Positions 52,984-60,936 of a DNA stretch of 64,000 nucleotides are shown one piece after another. Both the position numbers and the translations under genes were made by a program. Numbering within the stretch: the first letter of the stretch is position 1; each line of letters starts with the position of its first letter. Origin of the DNA: Lentzea albidocapillata subsp. violacea. Lineage in GTDB: Bacteria; Actinomycetota; Actinomycetes; Mycobacteriales; Pseudonocardiaceae. Location of the stretch: assembly GCF_900100275.1 (NCBI RefSeq), contig NZ_FNET01000013.1:62001-126000 (forward strand). The letters are read 5' to 3'. Under the pieces are notes generated by a model. It saw only the letters and a list, made by a program, of their open reading frames with translations. It was not told the origin of the DNA and ran no database searches.

Positions 52984-54347
52984 GCCTCGAACGCGTTCAC
53001 CTCGTCGGCATCGGCGGTGCCGGCATGAGCGGCATCGCGCGCATCCTGCTGGCGCGCGGCGTGCAGGTGTCCGGATCGGACGCCAAGGACTCGCGGACCG
53101 TGCTGGCCCTGCGTGCCCAGGGCGCGCGGATCGCCGTCGGTCACGACGCCTCGAACCTGGACCAGCTCGCGGGCGGTCCGACCGAGGTCGTGGTGTCGAC
53201 CGCGATCAAGGACACGAACCCCGAGTACGCGTCGGCCCGTGAGCGCGGCATCACCGTGCTGCGCCGTGCCGAGGCGCTCGCGGCGTTGATGGAAGACCAT
53301 CGCGTCGTGTGTGTTGCCGGTACGCACGGCAAGACGTCGACCACGTCGATGCTCACCGTCGCGTTGCAGCACTGCCGGGTCGACCCGTCGTTCGCGATCG
53401 GTGGTGACCTGAACGAGTCCGGTGCCAACGCCCACCAGGGCACCGGCGGCGTGTTCGTGGCCGAGGCGGACGAGTCCGACGGCTCGTTCCTGTTCTTCTC
53501 GCCGTCCGTCGCCGTCGTGACGAACGTGGAGGCCGACCACCTCGACCACCACGGCACCGTCGAGGCCTACACGGCCGTGTTCGACTCGTTCCTGGAACGG
53601 ATCGTGCCGGGCGGCGTGCTGGTGTCCTGTGCGGATGATCCCGGTGCCGCTCGCCTGATCGCCGAGGCGCGGGCGCGCGGGATCCGCGTGCGCGAGTACG
53701 GACGTTCGGCCGCTGACGCGCGTCTGATCGACTACAAGCCGCTGGAGTCCGGTGGCCTGGCGTCGGTCGAGATCGACGGTGTGGCGGTCGAGGTCCGGGT
53801 CGCGGTGCCTGGCGAGCACATGGCGTTGAACGCGATCGCCGCTCTGCTGGCCGGTCTGGAGCTCGGCGCGGACCAGGCAGGACTGCTCGAAGGCCTCGCG
53901 GCTTTCGGTGGCGTGCGGCGGCGGTTCGAGTTCAAGGGCCGTGGCAACGGTGTGTCGGTGTACGACGACTACGCGCACCACCCGACCGAGGTAGACGCAC
54001 AGCTGCGTGCCGCGCGTCCGGTCGCCGGTGCGGGCCGTGTCGTCGTGGTGTTCCAGCCGCACCTGTACTCGAGGACCCGGATGTTCGCCACGGAGTTCGC
54101 CGCCGCGTTGTCGCTGGCGGACGAGGTCGTCGTGCTGGACGTCTACGGTGCCCGCGAGGAGCCCGAACCCGGCGTGACCGGCACGCTGATCGCCGGCCAG
54201 GTCACGGCTTCCGTGCACTACGAGCCGTCGTTCGACCGCGTGCCCGCGCTGGTGGCGTCGCTGGTGAGCGAGGGCGACCTGGTGGTGACCATGGGCGCGG
54301 GTGACGTGACGATGCTCGGCCCCGAGATCGTCAGCGCGCTGTCATGA
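52980..54347 (+). CDS. murC: UDP-MurNAc--L-Ala ligase MurC
   Basis: 455 aa. Seen: VHLVGIGGAGMSGIARILLA, P-loop VCVAGTHGKTSTTSMLTVAL, FVAEADESDGSFLFFSPSVA, VEADHLDHHG, YDDYAHHPTEVDAQLRAARP, FQPHLYSRTRMFATEFAAAL. It adds the first L-alanine. There is no murB between murC and ftsQ. It overlaps murG and ftsQ by 4 nt each. Confidence 0.96.
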   Translation: MSLERVHLVGIGGAGMSGIARILLARGVQVSGSDAKDSRTVLALRAQGARIAVGHDASNLDQLAGGPTEVVVSTAIKDTNPEYASARERGITVLRRAEALAALMEDHRVVCVAGTHGKTSTTSMLTVALQHCRVDPSFAIGGDLNESGANAHQGTGGVFVAEADESDGSFLFFSPSVAVVTNVEADHLDHHGTVEAYTAVFDSFLERIVPGGVLVSCADDPGAARLIAEARARGIRVREYGRSAADARLIDYKPLESGGLASVEIDGVAVEVRVAVPGEHMALNAIAALLAGLELGADQAGLLEGLAAFGGVRRRFEFKGRGNGVSVYDDYAHHPTEVDAQLRAARPVAGAGRVVVVFQPHLYSRTRMFATEFAAALSLADEVVVLDVYGAREEPEPGVTGTLIAGQVTASVHYEPSFDRVPALVASLVSEGDLVVTMGAGDVTMLGPEIVSALS

Positions 54348-55093
54348 GCGCACCGGTTCGCGGCAGGTCCACGCGAGTTCGCTCCGCGAACCGGAGGCCG
54401 AAGAGCGCCGAGTACCGGGCGCGGCGCAGGGTGATCCTGCGCCGTCGCCTGGTGGCGCTGCTGGCAGTGCTGTCCGTGCTGGCCCTGGCCTACTGCGTCT
54501 TCTTCACCCCGTTGCTCGGCGTCCGCCAGGTCGACGTCCGCGGCAACGGCGTGCTGACCGAGGACGAGGTCCGCGCCGTGGCGGCGATCGAGGCCGGCTC
54601 CCCGCTGATCCGCCTGGACCTCCAGGAGATCCACGACCGCGTGGCCGGCATCCCGCGCGTCGCCGCCGTGGAGGTGGAACGCCAGCTCCCAGGCACGGTC
54701 CGGCTGCTGCTCACCGAACGCGTCCCGATCGGCTCGGTGAAGATGCCCGACGGCTTCCACCTCGTCGACTCGACCGGCAAGGACTACGCGGTCCTCCCGG
54801 CCGCCGCGCCGGGCGTCCCCGAACTGGTGCTGACGCTGCCGTCGTCCTCGGACCCGGCCACTCGCGCCGTGGTCGGGGTCGTGAACGGGCTGCCGGAGAA
54901 GCTGCGCCCCGACGTGGTGTCGGTGGCGGCGACGACCAGTGCCGACGTGAAGCTGACGCTGTCGGGAAACCGCGTGGTGAAGTGGGGCAACTCCGACGAC
55001 ACGGCACGCAAAGCTGCCGTGCTGCTCGTGCTGCTCTCGCGGCCAGGCACGACCTATGACGTGTCGTCGCCGGACCTGGCCACGGTTTCCTGA
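54344..55093 (+). CDS. ftsQ: Cell division protein FtsQ
   Basis: 249-aa bitopic divisome protein. A basic cytoplasmic N-terminus, one transmembrane helix (LVALLAVLSVLALAYCVFFT), a POTRA domain (LLGVRQVDVRGNGVLTEDEV, IPRVAAVEVERQLPGTVRLL) and the FtsQ beta domain (TERVPIGSVKMPDGFHLVDS). ATG at 54344 overlaps murC. Here it is the last gene of the operon; ftsZ is 2.3 kb away instead of directly following. Confidence 0.94.
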   Translation: MSAPVRGRSTRVRSANRRPKSAEYRARRRVILRRRLVALLAVLSVLALAYCVFFTPLLGVRQVDVRGNGVLTEDEVRAVAAIEAGSPLIRLDLQEIHDRVAGIPRVAAVEVERQLPGTVRLLLTERVPIGSVKMPDGFHLVDSTGKDYAVLPAAAPGVPELVLTLPSSSDPATRAVVGVVNGLPEKLRPDVVSVAATTSADVKLTLSGNRVVKWGNSDDTARKAAVLLVLLSRPGTTYDVSSPDLATVS

Positions 55094-55097
55094 GCGC

Positions 55098-55568
55098 TCA
55101 GCCCAGCGTCAGGTGGAAGCCCTGGGACTTCGCGTCCTGCTCGGAGTGCCAGATGACGCCCCGGTTGGCGTTGCCGATCTGCGCACCGTAGAGCCGTTGC
55201 CCCTCGGGGATGCCGCTCACGGTGAACCTGAAGGAGCACGAGCCGGTGCCGCCTTGCAGCGTGCCGACGCCGAGCACCTTGTTGTCCTGGTTGACGATCT
55301 CGACCTGCCCGCCGAGGGTGACGTCGGTGTAGCCACCAGAACCGCACTGGCCGTTGACGGTCATCGACCCGCTGATCGTGAACACGTTCGGCGCGGCCGG
55401 GCTCGTGCCGGCGGAGCGCAGCAGATCGGGACCGGTGGCCCTGCCCAGCCCGAACCCGAGTCCGCCCGCTGTCAGCGCGACCAGGGTGAAACAGATCGCG
55501 AGCCACGGTGGCCGGCGCTTCCGCGGTAACTCCGGTCCGATGGTCACTACTGGTGGAAGAGGTTCCAC
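55098..55568 (-). CDS. Single-pass membrane protein of unknown function between ftsQ and ftsZ
   Basis: 156 aa. N-terminal PLPPVVTIGPELPRKRRPPW, a transmembrane helix (LAICFTLVALTAGGLGFGLG), then an extracellular domain with TISGSMTVNGQCGSGGYTDV, GGQVEIVNQDNKVLGVGTLQ, and SCSFRFTVSGIPEG; two cysteines could form a disulphide. It resembles the small beta-sandwich exported proteins of actinomycetes but no family is certain. GTG at 55568 follows AAGGACCTAA. It is the third gene of a minus-strand set with two tiny ORFs, and convergent with ftsQ (4-nt gap). Confidence 0.75.
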   Translation of the reverse strand: MEPLPPVVTIGPELPRKRRPPWLAICFTLVALTAGGLGFGLGRATGPDLLRSAGTSPAAPNVFTISGSMTVNGQCGSGGYTDVTLGGQVEIVNQDNKVLGVGTLQGGTGSCSFRFTVSGIPEGQRLYGAQIGNANRGVIWHSEQDAKSQGFHLTLG

Positions 55569-55577
55569 TTAGGTCCT

Positions 55578-55676
55578 TCAGTTCGAGGTCGTGCTCGTCA
55601 CGGCCGCGGTACCGGTGGCCGTGACGGCGTCGGGAACCGGCGGGGCCGCCGGTGCCGAGGAATCGGTTGCGAGCAC
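55578..55676 (-). CDS. Tiny ORF, 32-aa Ala/Pro/Thr-rich peptide
   Basis: Reads MLATDSSAPAAPPVPDAVTA then TGTAAVTSTTSN. GTG at 55676-55674 has AGGAG (55689-55685) 8 nt upstream, and third positions are mostly G/C. It ends 9 nt before the GTG of the membrane-protein gene. Too short for family detection; the T/S-rich C-terminus is notable. It could be a regulatory or modified peptide, or an artefact. Confidence 0.4.
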   Translation of the reverse strand: MLATDSSAPAAPPVPDAVTATGTAAVTSTTSN

Positions 55677-55699
55677 AAGGGATTCTCCTGGGGTTCGCG

Positions 55700-55825
55700 C
55701 TAGCCGTTCGGCCTCAGCCGCGCCATCGCGACCCGTACGACGAGGCTGCCCAGCCTGCTCGTGACGAGTTCCAGGACGATCGCTGCGACGACGAGCGAAC
55801 GCACGGACGCGGGTGCGGGTGCCAA
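55700..55825 (-). CDS. Tiny ORF, 41-aa predicted small membrane peptide
   Basis: TTG at 55825-55823 is preceded by a perfect AGGAGG (55837-55832) at 6-nt spacing. The peptide reads MAPAPASVRSLVVAAIVLEL then VTSRLGSLVVRVAMARLRPN-G: a hydrophobic or amphipathic helix ending in a basic tail. About 35 of 41 codons have G or C at the third position. The next small ORF starts about 23 nt after its stop. Function unknown; FtsQ and FtsZ genes flank the locus. Confidence 0.45.
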   Translation of the reverse strand: MAPAPASVRSLVVAAIVLELVTSRLGSLVVRVAMARLRPNG

Positions 55826-55837
55826 GACATGCCTCCT

Positions 55838-56069
55838 GGTGATGAACGACTACCGTGCTCATCGGACTACCACTCGCGGTATTAGCCGTATCGATCGTTG
55901 TCACCCGAAGGAAGTACTCACGCCGGGCTGCGATCAATGAGGTCGTCCACCAGGGACGGGTTGATGTCCGAGCCGTCGTTGGCGCGGCCTCGACGGGTTC
56001 GGTGCGTCGGTATGCGGCGAACTGCGCGTCAGACCGGCGGACTGGTAACGGCGGAGAAATGCGGTGCGT
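55838..56069. other. Degenerate spacer between small-ORF set and DUF664 remnant
   Basis: No supported gene. A plus-strand stretch from GTG 55855 encodes a short hydrophobic segment (LIGLPLAVLAVSIVVTRRKY) but has no ribosome site. The minus strand contains TAATAC near 55880, a possible -10 for the small-ORF set. Confidence 0.35.
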
Positions 56070-56224
56070 CGACCTCGCGTGCTCTCGATGCCGAGGTGTC
56101 GTTCCGGGGCGACCGGGCGATCTCGGCCCGATGGGTGCTCGCGCACGTCATCGAGGAGACCGCCCGGCACGCCGGTCAGCTGGACGTGGTCAGGGAACTG
56201 CTGGACGGAACCGCCGGCGACTAG
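56070..56224 (+). pseudogene. 3' remnant of a DUF664/DinB-like mycothiol-dependent protein gene
   Basis: The last 48 codons read RALDAEVSFRGDRAISARWV then LAHVIEETARHAGQLDVVRE and LLDGTAGD. This is the conserved C-terminus of DUF664 (DinB-fold) proteins, including the R-W-x-L-x-H-x-I-E-E-T-A-R-H helix. Upstream sequence in this frame has no homology and no start with a ribosome site, so the first two thirds of the gene are missing. It overlaps the convergent RICIN-like gene stop by 4 nt. Confidence 0.75.
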
Positions 56225-57099
56225 GCCGCCGGGAGCTGCCAGTGCTGCAGGAGGCCGATCGCCGCGTACGGGTAGACGATCACGCGGTCGCCGAACGGCA
56301 ACAGGTGCCTGTCGGCGTTCGCGATCGTGTAGTTGCCGAGCTCGTCACCGGTGAGCGTCCACTGCTGGTCGGGCGCGGTCGTGTCGCAGTCCGCCAGTTG
56401 CACGGAGTCGGAGGGCGCCGCCACCGCCAGGCACTTGCCACTGGCCTGGCTTCGCAGCGCGACCTTGCCGCCGCCCACGTCGATCCGTTCGAACCCCGAC
56501 GCGGTGGCGCAGGGCTTCAGTTCGTTGAAGTAATTGACGCCGTCGGTCACGCAGGTGCCCTCGTAGGCGCTTCTCAGCTTCGTCACGGCGCCGAGCTGGG
56601 GCGGCGGTACCACCCCCACCTCGCGGACCAGCCAGCGCTGGGTGCTCCGCGCGGAGTCGTCCGCCATGATGACCGTGCCGTCGCCCGCGAAGAGCACGGA
56701 GTCGATGAACCTGGTGCCGGACCGCGTCGGCGCCGACAACCTGACGGTGCCGTCGGCGTCGGCCACCTCCTGGAACCGCTGGCCGGGCACGCCGTGCTGG
56801 CACTGGGTGTCCAGCACGTCGGAGCTGTACCCGTCCACGCAGTGCCCGTCCGCGATGTTGCGCAGGTACGACCCGCCCGTGGCGGTCGGGATGCGCTCGA
56901 ACTGCTGCGCGGCACCGCCCGTGCAGGCGCTCATGCCCGCGCGGCTCGTGTCCGACCTGGTGAAGTCGAGGCACAGCCCGTCGGCCGCGCTCTTGATCTC
57001 GACGATCTTGTTGCCTTCCGGCGCCGCACTCGCTGGTGCGACCGTTACTGCCCCCAGAGCGATCGCGGCCAGCGCGACGCTCAGCATCTTCATCCCCAT
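56221..57099 (-). CDS. Secreted RICIN/beta-trefoil-like lectin-type protein
   Basis: 292 aa. Signal peptide MKMLSVALAAIALGAVTVAP with cleavage after ASA. The mature protein has two beta-trefoil-like halves with repeated cysteine pairs and Q-x-W/F motifs: GLCLDFTRSD, GAAQQFERIP, HCVDGYSSDVLDTQCQHGVP, STQRWLVREV, GTCVTDGVNYFNELKPC, GKCLAVAAPSDSVQLADCDT, PDQQWTLTGD. No catalytic domain is attached. Start ATG 57099 (or ATG 57093); sequence further upstream is promoter. Carbohydrate binding is inferred. Confidence 0.78.
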   Translation of the reverse strand: MGMKMLSVALAAIALGAVTVAPASAAPEGNKIVEIKSAADGLCLDFTRSDTSRAGMSACTGGAAQQFERIPTATGGSYLRNIADGHCVDGYSSDVLDTQCQHGVPGQRFQEVADADGTVRLSAPTRSGTRFIDSVLFAGDGTVIMADDSARSTQRWLVREVGVVPPPQLGAVTKLRSAYEGTCVTDGVNYFNELKPCATASGFERIDVGGGKVALRSQASGKCLAVAAPSDSVQLADCDTTAPDQQWTLTGDELGNYTIANADRHLLPFGDRVIVYPYAAIGLLQHWQLPAA

Positions 57100-57429
57100 C
57101 CACCGACAGTAGCGATGGATCACCTCGAAAGGTGTGGAAGTGACGAAGGGATGGGCGAGACGATCTCCGATTCGAGGTCCGACTAGGCTTGCGGGTGCGT
57201 CGTCCTCAGGACCGTACGCGCTACTTGACGGCACGACCGGGGAGTAGTAGCGCACAGTGTTGGGACCCTACGGCGTGGCTGCTGGACCGACGCACCGCTG
57301 GTGCTTACCGTCCAGCAGGAACATATGGGGTTGACATAACTCTGGGCCTCGACGAGAGGTTGAGAGTTTCAATCCGGGTGCATCACACCCAGCACCACAG
57401 CGCGGACCACGATCAGGAAGGCGGATCCG
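57100..57429. promoter_or_regulatory. ftsZ upstream region with a conserved-looking stem-loop
   Basis: 330 nt divergent promoter region. TTGACA at 57331-57336 is followed by an interrupted stem: AACTCT (57338-57343) and CCTC (57347-57350) pair with GAGG (57356-57359) and AGAGTT (57363-57368). From memory, a similar TTGACATAAC-plus-hairpin block precedes ftsZ in other actinobacteria, suggesting a control element in the promoter or leader. A second TTGACG lies near 57225. AGGAAGG before the ATG is the ribosome site. Confidence 0.5.
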
Positions 57430-58746
57430 ATGACGCCCCCGCACAACTACCTCGCGGTGATCAAGGTCGTCGGCATCGGTGGTGGCGGTGTCAACGCCGT
57501 CAACCGCATGATCGAGGTCGGGCTGAAGGGCGTCGAGTTCATCGCGGTGAACACCGATGCCCAGGCCTTGCTGATGTCTGATGCCGACGTGAAGCTCGAC
57601 ATCGGCCGGGAGCTGACCCGCGGCCTCGGTGCCGGCGCGAACCCCGAGGTCGGGCATAGGGCCGCCGAAGACCACCGCGAGGAGATCGAGGAGGTCCTCA
57701 AGGGGGCCGACATGGTCTTCGTCACCGCGGGTGAGGGCGGTGGCACGGGCACCGGCGGTGCGCCGGTGGTGGCCTCGATCGCCCGCAAGCTCGGCGCACT
57801 GACCATCGGTGTCGTGACGCGCCCGTTCTCCTTCGAGGGCAAGCGCCGCGCCAAGCAGGCCGAAGACGGCATCCAGGCGCTGCGCAACGAGTGCGACACG
57901 CTCATCGTCATCCCGAACGACCGGCTGCTGCAGCTCGGCGACATCGGCGTGAGCCTGATGGACGCCTTCCGCTCCGCGGACGAGGTGCTCCTGTCCGGTG
58001 TCCAGGGCATCACCGACCTGATCACGACCCCCGGTCTGATCAACCTGGACTTCGCCGACGTCAAGTCGGTCATGTCCGGCGCGGGCTCGGCGTTGATGGG
58101 CATCGGCTCGGCACGAGGAGAGGGCCGAGCGGTGCAAGCCGCGCAGAAGGCCATCAACTCGCCACTGCTGGAAGCCTCGATGGAGGGCGCGCACGGCGTG
58201 CTGCTGTCCATCGCCGGCGGCTCCGACCTGGGGTTGTTCGAGATCAACGAGTCGGCCTCGCTCGTCCAGGAGGCCGCGCACCCCGACGCGAACATCATCT
58301 TCGGTACGGTCATCGACGACTCCCTGGGCGACGAGGTCCGGGTCACGGTGATCGCGGCCGGCTTCGACGCAGGCGGTCCGACCCACAAGAAGCTGGAGCC
58401 GACGGCGCTGTCCTCGCCGCCTCGGACGGCTACCGGGCCGATCGCTTCCGCCACGGCCACGCCTACCCATGTGCAGCAGCCGGTGGCTCAGACTCCGCAG
58501 CCTGTTGTCCACGCTCCCGTCCAGCCTCCGGTTCAGCCCCCGGTTCAGCCTGAGGTTCGGCACGCCCCGCCTGTGCAGCAGCCTCCTACCTCGGTGCCGC
58601 CTCAGCCTTCGCCGGCCCAGGGCAACGGGTACGTGCCCTCGGTGCCTCGGTCCTTGTCTCCCAATGGGTCGTTGCCTTCTCGGCCTGTGCCGGTTACCGA
58701 GGACCCTGATGATGAGGTGGATGTGCCGCCGTTCATGCGGCGGTGA
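57430..58746 (+). CDS. ftsZ: Cell division GTPase FtsZ
   Basis: 438-aa tubulin homologue forming the Z ring. GTP-binding signature GGGTGTG at residues 103-109; also IKVVGIGGGGVNAVNRMIEV, NTDAQAL, PFSFEGKRRAKQAEDGIQAL, and the T7 region DLITTPGLINLDFADVKSVM. A long P/Q/V-rich linker (about residues 325-425) ends in the conserved C-terminal peptide DDEVDVPPFMRR, which binds SepF and FtsW. ATG at 57430. A hairpin terminator follows about 130 nt after the stop. Confidence 0.97.
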   Translation: MTPPHNYLAVIKVVGIGGGGVNAVNRMIEVGLKGVEFIAVNTDAQALLMSDADVKLDIGRELTRGLGAGANPEVGHRAAEDHREEIEEVLKGADMVFVTAGEGGGTGTGGAPVVASIARKLGALTIGVVTRPFSFEGKRRAKQAEDGIQALRNECDTLIVIPNDRLLQLGDIGVSLMDAFRSADEVLLSGVQGITDLITTPGLINLDFADVKSVMSGAGSALMGIGSARGEGRAVQAAQKAINSPLLEASMEGAHGVLLSIAGGSDLGLFEINESASLVQEAAHPDANIIFGTVIDDSLGDEVRVTVIAAGFDAGGPTHKKLEPTALSSPPRTATGPIASATATPTHVQQPVAQTPQPVVHAPVQPPVQPPVQPEVRHAPPVQQPPTSVPPQPSPAQGNGYVPSVPRSLSPNGSLPSRPVPVTEDPDDEVDVPPFMRR

Positions 58747-58873
58747 GGTTCGGGTCTGGCCTTTTTTGGCTGGGTCTGTGGTTGGGGCTGTTGCCTGACC
58801 TGGTGGTGCCGGGTCGGGCGGTGCCGGACCTGGCCGGGCCTGGCGGTGCCGGGCCTGGTGTGCTGATCTTGTC

Positions 58874-58908
58874 GGACCCCCTGAGTAGCGTTTGGGCTCA
58901 GGGGGTCC
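58874..58908 (+). terminator. Hairpin terminator after ftsZ
   Basis: Perfect 12-bp stem GGACCCCCTGAG (58874-58885) / CTCAGGGGGTCC (58897-58908), 11-nt loop, then TTCTATT. Separates ftsZ from pgeF. Confidence 0.75.
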
Positions 58909-59118
58909 TTCTATTGGGGGGACGCCTGCGTCAGCTTGGTTGGGTTGCGTGCCGCGGCCGGGTGGGTGGTCGGCTTGCGGGCGGCGAGCTTGCGGTTGCG
59001 TGCTTTCCCTGGGGCTCTGCCCCAGACCCCGGCAATCTGATCAGGGGGTCCACGCCGTGCGTAGGTAGATGGCACGCCTGTTGCTGTGGGCGGCTGCCTG
59101 GTGCTTAGAGAGTGCGTT

Positions 59119-59262
59119 GGCGGTGGGGTCCCATCACGAGCCGAGCCAAGAGCGGGCCACACCTGAGGGGTGAGGTCAAGTCGACGAAAAGCGTGTCGAC
59201 TTGACCTCACCCCTCAGGTGCAGCAAGTGCTATGGCGCGACTCGTGATGGGACCCCACCGCC
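59119..59262. repeat. 144-bp nested palindrome, MITE-like
   Basis: Outer arms of 22 bp, 59119-59140 and 59241-59262, are perfectly complementary (begins GGCGGTGGGGTCCCATCACG). Inner arms of 25 bp, 59161-59185 and 59195-59219, are also perfect (begins ACCTGAGGGGTGAGGTCAAG), around a 9-nt loop GAAAAGCGT. The 20-21 nt between arms pair only partly. No ORF is supported. It could be a cruciform, a miniature transposable element with terminal inverted repeats, or a structured RNA. Confidence 0.85.
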
Positions 59263-59277
59263 TGGCCCGCGCGGTAA

Positions 59278-59430
59278 GGACGGCTCGCCTACGGCTTCGC
59301 GTGGGGAAGGACGGCTCGCCTTTGGCGTCGCGTGGGTGGACGGCTCGCCTTTGGCGTCGCATGGGTGGACGGCTCGCCTTTGGCGTCGCGTGGGGAGGGA
59401 CGGCTCGCCTGTGGCGTCGTCGCGCGGGGG
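59278..59430 (+). repeat. Five tandem 29-31-bp repeats
   Basis: Consensus GGACGGCTCGCCTTTGGCGT followed by CGCGTGGGTG, repeated five times head to tail with small changes (ACGGCTTCG in the first, CATGGG in the third, GTGGCGTCGTCG in the last). It lies about 35 nt before pgeF. Units are contiguous without spacers. Read on the plus strand the repeats give an arginine-rich, low-complexity frame that is probably not translated. Confidence 0.85.
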
Positions 59431-59463
59431 AGGGCTGGGGTGCGTGTTCGTGCGAACTAGGGT

Positions 59464-60174
59464 GTGAGTGTGCGCATTCGTCGTGTTGTCACCACCCGTG
59501 CCGGTGGCGTGTCCAAGGCGCCCTACGAGTCGTTCAACCTCGGCGATCACGTTGGGGACGACGTTCGGGCGGTTGAGGCTAACCGGGAGCGGCTGGCTGC
59601 GGGGGTTGGGCTTTCGGTCGATCGGTTGGTCTGGATGGAGCAGGTGCACGGGCGCACTGTTGCCACCGTTGACGGGCCGCAGGGGGAGCCGCTTGAGGCT
59701 ACCGATGCCGTTGTGACGAAACGGGCTGGTCTCGGGCTTGTCGTGTTGACTGCTGACTGTGTGCCGGTGTTGCTCGGGGATCAAGAGGCCGGGGTTGTCG
59801 GGGCTGTGCACGCTGGGCGTGTTGGTGCTCGGGTCGGTGTGGTTGTCGAGGCTCTCAAGGCGATGATGGTGCTGGGGGCTGAGCTTGAGCGCATCGAGGT
59901 GTTGCTGGGGCCCTCGGTGTGCGGTGAGTGTTATGAGGTGCCTGCCGAGATGCAGAAGGACGTCGAGAAGCACCTGCCCGGTAGCGCCTCCAAGTCGCGG
60001 AAAGGTACGCCTGCCCTGGATTTGCGGGCCGGGCTGTGGAATCAGCTGGCTGGTGCCGGGGTCGGGAAGATCGGGGTCGATCCTCGGTGCACGTTCGAGG
60101 AGAAGGACCTGTTCAGCCATCGGCGGCAGGCGCCTACCGGGCGGCTTGCGTCCGTTGTTTGGATTGAGCCGTGA
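59464..60174 (+). CDS. pgeF: Peptidoglycan-editing factor PgeF / YfiH-LACC1 family
   Basis: 236 aa. The metal/catalytic triad pattern of the family is present: WMEQVHGRTVATVD, VLTADCVPVLLGD, GAVHAGRVGARVGVVVEAL. Relatives cleave purine nucleosides (LACC1/YfiH) and, in E. coli, prevent misincorporation of L-Ser into the peptidoglycan precursor (PgeF), which fits a place in the dcw cluster. GTG at 59464 or 59470. The stop overlaps the yggS start by 4 nt. Confidence 0.9.
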   Translation: MSVRIRRVVTTRAGGVSKAPYESFNLGDHVGDDVRAVEANRERLAAGVGLSVDRLVWMEQVHGRTVATVDGPQGEPLEATDAVVTKRAGLGLVVLTADCVPVLLGDQEAGVVGAVHAGRVGARVGVVVEALKAMMVLGAELERIEVLLGPSVCGECYEVPAEMQKDVEKHLPGSASKSRKGTPALDLRAGLWNQLAGAGVGKIGVDPRCTFEEKDLFSHRRQAPTGRLASVVWIEP

Positions 60175-60869
60175 GTCGGGCTGCGGAGTTGGAGGAGAAC
60201 CTCGCGGAGGTCGAGGAACGCATCGCCAAGGCATGTGAGGTGGCGGGGCGGGCTCGGGACGAGGTGATGTTGCTGGCGGTGACGAAAACCTGGCCCGCCA
60301 GCGATGTGGAGATCCTTTACCGGCTTGGGCTCCGGCATTTCGCGGAGAACCGCGACCAGGAGGCCGGTGCGAAGGTCGCCCAGTTGAGACACCTCGGCGA
60401 GGCGCGGTGGCACATGGTCGGGCGGTTGCAGCGCAACAAGGCGAAGTCCGTCGTCGAGTGGGCCGACCAGGTCGACTCCGTGGACAGCGTCCGGCTGGCC
60501 GAGGCGTTGGCGAAGGCGGCGCACGCGAAAGGCACCACGCTCGACGTGTTGCTGCAGGTCAGTATCGACGGGGACACGTCGCGCGGTGGGGTTGCTGTTG
60601 CGGATGTGGCGGAACTGGCTGGCGTGATCACTCGTTCGGGTGATCTTATTCTTCGGGGTGCGATGACCGTCGCGCCTCGGACGATGAAGCCATCGCAGGC
60701 GTTTCAGGCGTTGGTTTCGGTGGTATCTCGCCTACGTGATGATCATCCCACTGCCACCCATGTGTCAGCGGGAATGAGCGGTGACCTGGAAGATGCCATC
60801 TCGCACGGATCGACCTGTGTGCGTGTCGGAACGGCGTTGCTCGGCAGCCGGCGACTAATCTCGCCGTAG
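60171..60869 (+). CDS. YggS/PLPBP pyridoxal-phosphate homeostasis protein
   Basis: 232-aa alanine-racemase-fold single-domain protein that holds and delivers PLP. Seen: PLP lysine in MLLAVTKTWPASDVEILYRL, HFAENRDQEAGAKVAQL, WHMVGRLQRNKAKSVVEWAD, LLQVSIDGDTSRGGV, and THVSAGMSGDLEDAISHGST then CVRVGTALLGSR. GTG at 60171 overlaps pgeF. Standard member of the ftsZ-divIVA stretch (Rv2148c). Confidence 0.94.
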   Translation: MSRAAELEENLAEVEERIAKACEVAGRARDEVMLLAVTKTWPASDVEILYRLGLRHFAENRDQEAGAKVAQLRHLGEARWHMVGRLQRNKAKSVVEWADQVDSVDSVRLAEALAKAAHAKGTTLDVLLQVSIDGDTSRGGVAVADVAELAGVITRSGDLILRGAMTVAPRTMKPSQAFQALVSVVSRLRDDHPTATHVSAGMSGDLEDAISHGSTCVRVGTALLGSRRLISP

Positions 60870-60936
60870 GTAGTCGGGAACCTCGGGACCGTCCGCACCG
60901 TCCCTAAGAGTGGGGAACCGCCGAGGAGGGGCTGGA

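Noticed and set aside
59278..59430. CRISPR array
   Set aside because: Repeats are directly contiguous with no unique spacers, and no cas genes are present.
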